NCBI RefSeq assembly: GCF_914271485.1
Contig: NZ_CAJZAG010000003.1
Span: 434,001 to 498,000, forward strand
Direction of reading: 5' to 3'
Length of the DNA: 64,000 nucleotides
Origin: Cupriavidus pampae
GTDB taxonomy: Bacteria; Pseudomonadota; Gammaproteobacteria; Burkholderiales; Burkholderiaceae
Below the pieces are notes generated by a model. The model did not search any database. It was not told the DNA's origin and worked only from the letters and a program-made list of their open reading frames with translations. The position numbers and the translations under genes are program-made. Shown piece after piece: positions 1-7,617 of the stretch. Numbering within the stretch: position 1 is the stretch's first letter; every line of letters begins with the position of its first letter.

Positions 1-19
1 CCGCGCTCACCCCAGATGA
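1..19 (+). CDS. 3' end of an upstream gene (partial)
   Basis: A reading frame open from the left edge ends in TGA at 17-19 and shares ATGA with the plsC start at 16. Only five codons are visible, so identity cannot be judged. The four-base overlap suggests translational coupling with plsC. In related genomes gmhB often lies here; that is background knowledge, not something visible in this window. Confidence 0.4.
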
Positions 20-777
20 TCTTCATTCGTTCCCTGCTGTTTACGCTCTATCTGATCGTCCTGACGCCGCCCTACGCGTGCGCCTGCTTTATCGTCTTTC
101 CGTTTATGAACGCCGCCAACCGCTTCCGCTTCGTGCGGGGCTGGACGCGGCTCGTGATCTGGGCCGCACGCGGCATCTGCGGCATCCAGTACCGCATCGA
201 GGGCATGGACCGCATGCAGGCGATGCTGGACAAGCCCGTGGTGCTGCTGTCGAAGCACCAGTCCGCGTGGGAGACCGTGGCCTATATGGCCCTGATGCCC
301 AAGCCGCTGTGCTTCGTGTTCAAACGCGAACTGCTGTTCGTGCCGTTCTTCGGTTGGGCGCTCGGCATGCTCAAGATGGTGCATATCAACCGCAAGGAAG
401 GCTCGCGCGCGTTTGCGCAGGCGGTCGACCAGGGACGTGAGCGTCTGGCCGAGGGCGCGTGGATCATCATGTTCCCCGAGGGCACGCGCACGCCATCGGG
501 CATGGCGCGTCCGCGCTACAAGAGCGGCGGCGCACGCCTTGCGGCCGAAACCGGGGCGTGGATCCTGCCGATTGCGGTCAACTCCGGCCGCGTGTGGCCG
601 CGTAACTCGTTCCTCAAGTATCCGGGCACCGTGACGATTTCGGTCGGACCGGCGATCAACTCGGCCAACCGCACGGCCGATCAGCTCAACACCGAGGTGC
701 AGATCTGGGTCGAGGCCGAGATGCGGCGCATCGATGCGGACAGCTACCGCGAAACGCAGGACGGGGCGCCTGCATGA
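16..777 (+). CDS. plsC: 1-acyl-sn-glycerol-3-phosphate acyltransferase
   Basis: 253 aa, PlsC/LPLAT family; acylates lysophosphatidic acid to phosphatidic acid at the inner membrane. A hydrophobic N-terminus (residues about 4-30) should anchor it. The acyltransferase motif reads KHQSAWE, with His81 and an acidic Glu86 where the textbook HX4D motif has Asp. The glycerol-phosphate binding motif FPEGTR is at 153-158. Length is normal for the family. The stop overlaps the start of the next gene by ATGA, so the two are probably co-translated. A role in lipid A acylation cannot be excluded, but the FPEGTR block favours PlsC. Confidence 0.9.
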   Translation: MIFIRSLLFTLYLIVLTPPYACACFIVFPFMNAANRFRFVRGWTRLVIWAARGICGIQYRIEGMDRMQAMLDKPVVLLSKHQSAWETVAYMALMPKPLCFVFKRELLFVPFFGWALGMLKMVHINRKEGSRAFAQAVDQGRERLAEGAWIIMFPEGTRTPSGMARPRYKSGGARLAAETGAWILPIAVNSGRVWPRNSFLKYPGTVTISVGPAINSANRTADQLNTEVQIWVEAEMRRIDADSYRETQDGAPA

Positions 778-1673
778 AGTTGTTGCGGCCTACCCCCGAT
801 ACCACTGACGCGCAGCTCGAGCTATCGTTCGAGGCAGCGCTGGCGGCTGGGCCCGCGTCGCCCACGTCAGTTTCGCCGCTTGGGCCGCTTGGGCCGCTTG
901 GGCCGATCGCGCCACTGGTGGCCGATCCTCCCGCATGGCCGCCGCTGCAACCGAACTCTCGGGTATTGCATATCGGCGAACGCCCGCTGCATTACACGCT
1001 CAAGCGCTCGGCACGCCGGACCATCGGCTTCACCATCGACGATCGCGGTCTGTCCATCACGGCGCCGCGCTGGGTGACGCTTGTCGACGTCGAGTCGGCC
1101 ATCCTCGAAAAGCAGCGCTGGATCTTCACCAAGCTCGGCGAGTGGCGCCACCGCGAGGCGCGCCGCGTGTTGCCGACCGTGCAGTGGCGCGAGGGCGCGA
1201 GCCTGCCGCTGCTTGGCAAGCCGATTACGCTGCGGCTCGATTCACCGACGGGCGCACTGCAGTTCGACGCGGAGACGCGCGTACTGCATCTCGCGTTACC
1301 GACGCATGCCGACGAGCAGCAGATCAAGGATCGCGTGCAGGGCTGGCTGCAACATCAGGCACGGCGCCTGCTGGCCGAACGGCTCGAGATCTATGCGGAG
1401 AAGCTCGGCGTGCGCCATACGGGCTTTGCGCTGACTTCCGCGGCGACGCGCTGGGGCAGTTGCACCGCCGACGGCAAGATCCGGCTGAACTGGCGCCTCA
1501 TGCATTTCCCGATGTCGATGATCGACTATGTGGCCGCGCACGAGCTCGCGCATCTCAAAGAGATGAACCACGGCCCGCGCTTCTGGGAAACGGTCGAGTC
1601 GATCTTTCCCGAGTTCCGCGATGCCCGCGCGCAGTTGCGCGCGCATCCGCCCGAGCTGTTACCGACGTTCTAG
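774..1673 (+). CDS. YgjP-like zinc metallopeptidase (DUF45)
   Basis: 299 aa. The C-terminal half carries the YgjP/WrbA-linked metallopeptidase signature: WGSC at 227-230, then HELAH at 256-260 with a third ligand His266, expected to bind zinc with Glu257 as general base. The physiological substrate of this family is not established. The first 60 residues are poorly conserved in type and include a Gly-Pro-Leu repeat encoded by a three-copy 9-bp DNA repeat. Start chosen at the ATG overlapping the plsC stop. Cytoplasmic, as no signal peptide is visible. Confidence 0.85.
   Translation: MKLLRPTPDTTDAQLELSFEAALAAGPASPTSVSPLGPLGPLGPIAPLVADPPAWPPLQPNSRVLHIGERPLHYTLKRSARRTIGFTIDDRGLSITAPRWVTLVDVESAILEKQRWIFTKLGEWRHREARRVLPTVQWREGASLPLLGKPITLRLDSPTGALQFDAETRVLHLALPTHADEQQIKDRVQGWLQHQARRLLAERLEIYAEKLGVRHTGFALTSAATRWGSCTADGKIRLNWRLMHFPMSMIDYVAAHELAHLKEMNHGPRFWETVESIFPEFRDARAQLRAHPPELLPTF
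875..901 (+). repeat. 9-bp tandem repeat, three copies
   Basis: GCCGCTTGG is repeated three times head to tail inside the YgjP-like gene, with a partial fourth copy following. Translated, it yields a short Gly-Pro-Leu repeat near residues 37-43. The repeat keeps the reading frame, so copy-number change would only alter linker length. Confidence 0.85.
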
Positions 1674-1721
1674 AATACGGTTGCTGCCACGGCAGACACC
1701 AAACCTACAGAAGGCCCCCAC

Positions 1722-2129
1722 ATGCGACTCCTCCATACGATGCTCCGCGTTGGCGACTACCAGCGCTCGATCGATTTCTACACGCGCGTGCTCGGCATGC
1801 AGCTGCTGCGCGAGAGCGACAACCCCGAATACAAGTACCGGCTGGCCTTCGTTGGCTACGGTCCCGAGAGCGAAGGCGCGGTGATCGAGCTGACCTACAA
1901 CTACGGCGTCGATCAGTACGACCTGGGCAATGCTTACGGTCATATCGCGCTGGAAACCGACAATGCGGCGGCCGCGTGCGACCGCATTCGCGTAGCCGGT
2001 GGCAAGGTCACGCGCGAGGCCGGCCCGGTCAAGGGCGGCACCACCGTGATCGCCTTCGTGGAAGATCCGGACGGCTACAAGATCGAACTGATCGAGCGTC
2101 ATTCGACGCGCGACGCCGCGCGTCCGTAA
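1722..2129 (+). CDS. gloA: Lactoylglutathione lyase (glyoxalase I)
   Basis: 135 aa, single VOC-fold glyoxalase I. Converts the methylglyoxal-glutathione hemithioacetal to S-lactoylglutathione. All four metal ligands of the E. coli-type Ni-dependent enzyme are present at the same numbers: His5, Glu56, His74 and Glu122. It lacks the extra loops of the Zn-dependent eukaryotic type. Forty-eight bases separate it from the YgjP gene; a TAGAAT box overlaps that gene's stop codon and may be a -10 element. Confidence 0.96.
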   Translation: MRLLHTMLRVGDYQRSIDFYTRVLGMQLLRESDNPEYKYRLAFVGYGPESEGAVIELTYNYGVDQYDLGNAYGHIALETDNAAAACDRIRVAGGKVTREAGPVKGGTTVIAFVEDPDGYKIELIERHSTRDAARP

Positions 2130-2143
2130 GCTGCCGCCGCCGC

Positions 2144-3067
2144 ATGAGCACCGCCATCCAGGCTCTCGACCGTCGTCCGCTCGACGGCCTTGCCATCGGG
2201 CTCATGCTGCTGCTGTGCGCGGCGTGGGGGCTGCAGCAGGTCGTGATCAAGGTCACCGCGCCGCTGATGGGTGCGGTGATGCAGGCTGGCGTACGCTCGG
2301 CCATTGCGGCGCTGCTGGTCTATGGTTTCACGCTGTGGCGCCGCCAGCCGCTCTGGCAGCGTGACGGCACGTTGCCGGCCGGACTGCTGGCGGGTCTGCT
2401 GTTCGGCGGCGAATTCCTGTGTGTGTTCGTCGGCCTTGGTCACACCACGGCCTCGCGCATGGCGGTGTTTCTCTATACCGCGCCGGTCTTCACCGCGCTC
2501 GGTCTCCATTTCACGGTACCGGGCGAGCGGCTGCGCCCCGCGCAATGGCTCGGTGTCATCGCCGCCTTCGCGGGCATCGTGATTGCGTTTGCCGACGGCA
2601 TGGTGTCGCCCGCCAGGTTATCTCAATCAGGCAGCTCGACACTATTGGGCGATGGGCTCGGCGTGCTGGCCGGCGCCCTGTGGGCCGCCACCACGCTGGT
2701 GGTGCGCGCCAGCCGGCTGGCCAGCGCACCGGCCAGCAAGACGCTGCTGTACCAGCTTGCGGTATCCGCCGTGGTGCTGCTCGCGCTGGCGCTGATGGCC
2801 GGCCAGCACCTCGACGTGCAATTCAACGGCCTGGTGCTCGCGAGTCTGTTCTACCAGTCGGTGCTGGTGGCTTTCGCGAGCTATCTGGCGTGGTTCTGGC
2901 TGCTGCGCCAGTATCTGACCTCACGCCTCGCGGTATTCTCGTTCCTCACCCCGTTGTTCGGCGTGACGTTCGGCGTGGTGCTGATGCACGATGTCGTCGG
3001 CATACGCTTTGCCGTGTCGGCGCTGCTGGTGCTCGGCGGCATCGTGCTGGTGAACCGAAAAGCCTAG
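2144..3067 (+). CDS. EamA/DMT-family transporter
   Basis: 307 aa with about ten hydrophobic segments in two EamA repeats (roughly residues 15-145 and 165-300), typical of drug/metabolite exporters such as RhtA or YdcZ relatives. Inner-membrane. Substrate cannot be read from sequence. Start is the ATG 14 bases after the gloA stop. Its TAG stop shares the palindrome CTAG with the stop codon of convergent trpS, so the two coding regions overlap by four bases and leave no room for a separate terminator. Confidence 0.85.
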   Translation: MSTAIQALDRRPLDGLAIGLMLLLCAAWGLQQVVIKVTAPLMGAVMQAGVRSAIAALLVYGFTLWRRQPLWQRDGTLPAGLLAGLLFGGEFLCVFVGLGHTTASRMAVFLYTAPVFTALGLHFTVPGERLRPAQWLGVIAAFAGIVIAFADGMVSPARLSQSGSSTLLGDGLGVLAGALWAATTLVVRASRLASAPASKTLLYQLAVSAVVLLALALMAGQHLDVQFNGLVLASLFYQSVLVAFASYLAWFWLLRQYLTSRLAVFSFLTPLFGVTFGVVLMHDVVGIRFAVSALLVLGGIVLVNRKA

Positions 3068-4086
3068 AACGAGAACATCCCCAGCGCGCCGCGCACTTCG
3101 TCCAGCGTCTGCTGAGTCAGTTCACGCGCCTCGGCGGTACCCTTCTTGAGGATATCGAACACGTAGCCGGGGTCCTTGGCGAGTTGCTCGCGACGCTCGC
3201 GGATCGGACGCAGCATCTCCTGCAGGATGCCCTCGATCCGGCGCTTGAGCACCATGTCGCCCAGACCGCCCTGACGGTAGTGTTCCTTGAGCGCTTCCAC
3301 TTCCGCGACGTTCGGATCGAAGGCGTCGAGGTAGGTGAACACCACGTTGCCCTCCACCTGACCCGGATCGGACACCTTGAGGTGGTTCGGATCAGTGTAC
3401 ATGCGGTGCACGGCTTCCTTGATCTGCTCCGGCGACGCGCCGAGCGGAATCGCGTTGCCTTGCGACTTGCTCATCTTCGCCTTGCCATCGACGCCCGGCA
3501 GGCGGCCATGCTTCGGGATCAGCGCCGCGGCTTCCGGCAACACCTCTCGGCCCACCTGATGGTTGATACGGCGCACGATTTCGTTGGTCTGCTCGATCAG
3601 CGGTGCCTGATCTTCGCCAACGGGTACCAGCACGGCCTTGAAGCCGGTGATGTCCGCGGCCTGCGACGCGGGATAGCACAGGAAGCCAGCCGGGATATCA
3701 CGACCGAAACCGCGCGCCTGGATCTCTTCCTTGATCGTCGGGTTGCGCTCGAGGCGCGATACCGTGACGAAGTTCAGGTACATCAGCGTCAGCTCGGCCA
3801 GCGCCGGCAGATGCGACTGCACGGTGATCGTGGTCTTGGCGGGGTCGATACCAACCGCGAGGTAGTCCAGCGCGACCTCGAGCACGTTGCGGCGCACCTT
3901 CTCCGGGTCATGCGCGTTGTCCGTCATGGCCTGCGTGTCGGCCAGCAACAGATACTGCTTGTGCGAGTCCTGCAGCGACACGCGGCTCTGGAGCGAGCCG
4001 ACATAGTGGCCGAGGTGCAGCGGGCCGGTGGGACGGTCGCCGGTCAGGATGACGGGACGCGGATCTTTAATCGTTTGGGCTGTCAT
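3064..4086 (-). CDS. trpS: Tryptophanyl-tRNA synthetase
   Basis: 340 aa class Ic aminoacyl-tRNA synthetase charging tRNA-Trp in the cytoplasm. The HIGH signature appears as HLGH at 24-27 and the KMSKS loop at 204-208. Length fits the bacterial TrpRS family. It lies 36 bases downstream of rsmA on the same strand and is probably the last gene of the lptD-surA-pdxA-rsmA-trpS run. Confidence 0.97.
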   Translation of the reverse strand: MTAQTIKDPRPVILTGDRPTGPLHLGHYVGSLQSRVSLQDSHKQYLLLADTQAMTDNAHDPEKVRRNVLEVALDYLAVGIDPAKTTITVQSHLPALAELTLMYLNFVTVSRLERNPTIKEEIQARGFGRDIPAGFLCYPASQAADITGFKAVLVPVGEDQAPLIEQTNEIVRRINHQVGREVLPEAAALIPKHGRLPGVDGKAKMSKSQGNAIPLGASPEQIKEAVHRMYTDPNHLKVSDPGQVEGNVVFTYLDAFDPNVAEVEALKEHYRQGGLGDMVLKRRIEGILQEMLRPIRERREQLAKDPGYVFDILKKGTAEARELTQQTLDEVRGALGMFSF

Positions 4087-4122
4087 GGCGTCACAGATGA
4101 ATCAAGACAAATACGGTAGAAA

Positions 4123-5007
4123 TCAGGAGGCCTCGCGGCTATCGTCGCGCGCGTCGGTGGCTTTGGCAGCGTTGGCAGCATTGGAGGCAGCGGTGCCGGC
4201 AGCGACCAGGCGCGCCAGCTCGACGTACTCGGCAACTGGCACTTCCTCGGCGCGGCGGCCGAGATCGAAGCCGAGCGCGTCGAAGTCGACCTGATCGCGC
4301 AGGAACGACAGCGTGTTGCGCAGGACCTTGCGGCGCTGCGAGAACGCCGCGGCCACCACGTCGCCGAGCACGTCCACATTGCACGCGGCATACGGCGACT
4401 GCAGCTCGCCGCTGGCGAGTCGTGGCCAGGGAATCATGCGCACCACGGCGGAATCGACCTTCGGCGGCGGATTGAACGAGGCCGGCGGCACGTCCAGCAC
4501 ATGCTCCATGTGATAGCGCACCTGCAGCATGATGGACAGCCGGCCAAACGCCTTGCTGCCGGGCTCGGCGATCATGCGTTCGACCACTTCTTTCTGCAGC
4601 ATGAAATGCTGGTCGCGCACACACTCCGCAAACCCCATCAGATGAAACAGCAGCGGACTGGAGATGTTGTAGGGCAGATTGCCGACGATACGCAGTGAGC
4701 GCCCCGCTTCCTGCAGCCGCGAGAAATCGAACGCCAGCGCATCGCCGGCATGGACGTCGAGCTTCGTGCCGTAGCGGCGGTTGAGCCGTTCCACGAGGTC
4801 GCGGTCGAGCTCGACCACGTGCATGCGCGGCAGGCGCTCGAGCAGCGGATTGGTCAGCGCGCCGAGGCCTGGGCCGATCTCGACGACCACGTCGTTCGGC
4901 TGCGGATCGATGGCATTGATGATGCCGTGGATGACACCGTCGTCCACGAGGAAGTTCTGACCGAATCGCTTGCGGGCCACATGGCCCTGATGAACGTTTG
5001 AACGCAT
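4123..5007 (-). CDS. rsmA: 16S rRNA dimethyladenosine transferase
   Basis: 294 aa, RsmA/KsgA. Dimethylates two adjacent adenines in helix 45 of 16S rRNA, using SAM. Motif I (VEIGPGLGA, 42-50) binds SAM, and the N6-adenine methyltransferase motif NLPYNI begins at 110. The last ~25 residues are Ala- and Asp-rich and extend beyond the core fold. Starts 18 bases after pdxA, an order conserved in many proteobacteria. Confidence 0.97.
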   Translation of the reverse strand: MRSNVHQGHVARKRFGQNFLVDDGVIHGIINAIDPQPNDVVVEIGPGLGALTNPLLERLPRMHVVELDRDLVERLNRRYGTKLDVHAGDALAFDFSRLQEAGRSLRIVGNLPYNISSPLLFHLMGFAECVRDQHFMLQKEVVERMIAEPGSKAFGRLSIMLQVRYHMEHVLDVPPASFNPPPKVDSAVVRMIPWPRLASGELQSPYAACNVDVLGDVVAAAFSQRRKVLRNTLSFLRDQVDFDALGFDLGRRAEEVPVAEYVELARLVAAGTAASNAANAAKATDARDDSREAS

Positions 5008-5025
5008 GATATGTGGGGCTTCCCG

Positions 5026-6090
5026 TCAGTGTGGCGGTCGCCCGTTCGTGTGGTGGCCATTCGCATGACCCGTCATCGCCACGGCGCAGCGGATCGCCTC
5101 GATCATGCTGCCGTGTTCGGCGCGGCCGCTGCCGGCCAGGTCCAGTGCGGTGCCGTGATCCACCGAAGTACGAATGAATGGCAGACCGAGCGTGACATTG
5201 ATGCCATGCCCGAACGTGCCGTATTTGAGGGGCGCGAGCCCCTGGTCGTGATACATCGCCAGCACGCAGTCCGCGCCGGCCAGATGACGCGGCTGGAACA
5301 GCGTGTCGGCCGGGTACGGTCCGCGCGCGTCGATGCCCGCGTCCTGCGCCAGTGCAAGCGCCGGCGCGATGATGTCGATTTCCTCGCGGCCCATATGTCC
5401 ACTCTCGCCCGCATGCGGGTTCAGCCCGGTGACGAGGATGCGCGGACGGGCGATGCCGAAGCGGCGTCGCAGGTCGGCGTCGATGATCGTCAGCGTCTCC
5501 ATCAGCAGCGGCACCGACAGCGCATCCGGCACCGCGCGCAGCGGCAGATGCGTAGTCGCCAGCGCCACGCGCAGCATCGCATTGTCGTGCGCGGGCTGCG
5601 GGCCCGCTAGCATCATCACCACGCGCGGCACGCCGGCGCGTTCGGCCAGATACTCGGTGTGGCCCGTGAAGGGCACGCCCGCATCGTTGATCGTGCTTTT
5701 CTGCACGGGAGCGGTGACCATCGCCGCGAATCGTGTGGCCGCGCCTGCGGGCAGCAGGCCATCGATGGCGGCGTCGAGCAGCGACAGCACATAGCGGCCG
5801 TTGCGCGCGTCGAGCTGTCCCGGCACGCAGCCCACGCCCAGCGCGATGTCTTCCACCACCACATCGCCGTCGGCAAGCCGGCGCGCCCAGGCCTTGCCCA
5901 CGCCCAGTGCCTCGGCGCGCGCGGAGAGCATGCGCGCATCGCCCAGCACGTGGAAGCGCATGGCGCCGTGCATGTCCCCCTTGTCACCCACATGCGGCCC
6001 CGCGATCTGCAGCAGTGCGCGGATCGTGATGTCGGGGCCGATGCCGGCGGGTTCGCCGGTGGAGATGGCTAGCGCAAGAGGTTCAGGCAT
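5026..6090 (-). CDS. pdxA: 4-hydroxythreonine-4-phosphate dehydrogenase
   Basis: 354 aa. NAD-dependent oxidation of 4-phosphohydroxy-L-threonine in the DXP-dependent pyridoxal phosphate pathway. The N-terminal [12 protein letters not shown] block, the metal-binding region around HTEYLAER and the C-terminal [11 protein letters not shown] and [14 protein letters not shown] motifs are all intact. The last ~15 residues are His/Asn-rich (ANGHHTNG) and look like a non-conserved tail. Lies 18 bases downstream of surA. Confidence 0.96.
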   Translation of the reverse strand: MPEPLALAISTGEPAGIGPDITIRALLQIAGPHVGDKGDMHGAMRFHVLGDARMLSARAEALGVGKAWARRLADGDVVVEDIALGVGCVPGQLDARNGRYVLSLLDAAIDGLLPAGAATRFAAMVTAPVQKSTINDAGVPFTGHTEYLAERAGVPRVVMMLAGPQPAHDNAMLRVALATTHLPLRAVPDALSVPLLMETLTIIDADLRRRFGIARPRILVTGLNPHAGESGHMGREEIDIIAPALALAQDAGIDARGPYPADTLFQPRHLAGADCVLAMYHDQGLAPLKYGTFGHGINVTLGLPFIRTSVDHGTALDLAGSGRAEHGSMIEAIRCAVAMTGHANGHHTNGRPPH

Positions 6091-6108
6091 GTCGGCGAGG
6101 GCCGCGCG

Positions 6109-7608
6109 TCAGCGCTGGCGGTTGATCCGGTACTCGACGTAGGCCGCGCTGCGCAGCTGGCGCGCCCAGTCGTCGTACGCCGTGCGCAGCTTCTGCTCGC
6201 GCACCTCGGCGCGTGCGAAGTCGCGCTGTTTCTCGGGCGATACCTCGGTCTCGCGACGGTTTATCACCTGGATCAGGTGCACACCGAACTGCGTGACCAC
6301 CGGCTCGGAAATCTCGCCGGGACGCAGGCGGTTCATCGCCTGCTCGAACTCGGGCACGAGCTCGCCGGGCGACACCCAGCCGAGATCGCCACCGTTCGCG
6401 GCCGATCCATCCTGCGAATAGCGCTTGGCCACGTCGGCGAAGTCGCTGCCATGCGTCAGGCGGTCGCGCAGGCCTTGCAGCTGGCGCGAGGCCTCGGCCT
6501 GCGGCATGTTCGGGCCGGTACGGATCAGGATATGGCGCACCTGCGTCTGCTGGATCTTGTCGGCGGCCTGCGGCGACGACGCGCTTGGCGCGGTGCGCTT
6601 GGCGGTCAGCTTGATTACGTGGAAGCCATTGGCGCTCTCCACCACCTGCGGCGCCATCGTGCCGGGCTGGAGGTCCACCACCGCATTGGCGAACAGCGCG
6701 GGCAGCCGGCCGATCTCGCGGAAACCGAGCGAGCCGCCCTGGGCGGCCTCGGGCGCTTCCGAATTGGCCTTGGCGAGTTCGGCAAAGTCGGCGCCATCCG
6801 TCGCCTGCTTGAGCAAGGCTTCGGCCTTCTTCTTCAGCTCGGCCTTCTGCGCTTCCGACGCGTCCTCGGGCACGCGCACGAGGATCTGCGCGACGTTGAA
6901 CTCTACCGGACCGCTGCCGGCCGTCGGCTGGCCGCTGCGCGCGGCAAGGTAGTTGTCGATCTCGCCATCGTAGACCTGCACCTTCGAGTCGACCTCACGT
7001 TCGCGCAGGCGAATCACCTGGACCTGCTTGCGCAGTTCGTCGCGGTACTTGGTCCAGGTCATGCCGCTCGCTTCCACGCGGCTGCGCAGGTCGGTGGCGC
7101 TCATGCGGTTCTGCTGCGCCACCGACTCGATGGCGCGATCCACTTCCTGGTCCGTCACGCGAATGCCGGCGTCCTGCGCGGCCTGCGTCTGCACGCGATC
7201 CATCACCAGACGCTCGAGCACCTCGCCGAGCAGGTCGGCGCGCGGCGGCACTTCACGCTGGGAGGCACGCAGCTGGCTTTCGATCTCGTCGGCGCGGTCG
7301 AGCAGTTCACGGCGCGTGATCACGCTGTTGTTGACGATGGCAACCACTTCGTCCACGAGCTGCGAGCGCCGGGCGCCCGACTGCGGCTGCGGAATGCCCA
7401 TTTGCGGCTGGCTCGGCGGCGCGGCCGTCTCCTGACCTGACTGCGGCAGGAAGATGCCCGTCGCGCGTGACGACGAACCCGGTGCGCGCAATTGTGCGGC
7501 AGCCGGCAGCGCCAGCGACCCCATCACCGCGGAGAGCAGCACACGCTGCCAGACGATGCGCTGACTGGCATTGAACAGGGAAAACACGGAAAAAACTCGA
7601 CGTTTCAT
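6109..7608 (-). CDS. surA: Periplasmic chaperone / PPIase SurA
   Basis: 499 aa. Escorts unfolded outer-membrane proteins, including LptD, to the BAM complex. A signal peptide with a hydrophobic core ends near ALPAAAQ (about residue 39). The SurA N-terminal domain (about 80-200) is followed by two parvulin domains: the first begins at VEFNVAQILVR, the second at QVRHILIR and ends in GVHLIQV. The region after the signal is Pro/Gln-rich and longer than in E. coli (428 aa). Nine bases after lptD, so probably co-transcribed with its own client. Confidence 0.96.
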   Translation of the reverse strand: MKRRVFSVFSLFNASQRIVWQRVLLSAVMGSLALPAAAQLRAPGSSSRATGIFLPQSGQETAAPPSQPQMGIPQPQSGARRSQLVDEVVAIVNNSVITRRELLDRADEIESQLRASQREVPPRADLLGEVLERLVMDRVQTQAAQDAGIRVTDQEVDRAIESVAQQNRMSATDLRSRVEASGMTWTKYRDELRKQVQVIRLREREVDSKVQVYDGEIDNYLAARSGQPTAGSGPVEFNVAQILVRVPEDASEAQKAELKKKAEALLKQATDGADFAELAKANSEAPEAAQGGSLGFREIGRLPALFANAVVDLQPGTMAPQVVESANGFHVIKLTAKRTAPSASSPQAADKIQQTQVRHILIRTGPNMPQAEASRQLQGLRDRLTHGSDFADVAKRYSQDGSAANGGDLGWVSPGELVPEFEQAMNRLRPGEISEPVVTQFGVHLIQVINRRETEVSPEKQRDFARAEVREQKLRTAYDDWARQLRSAAYVEYRINRQR

Positions 7609-7617
7609 CTTGGTCCG

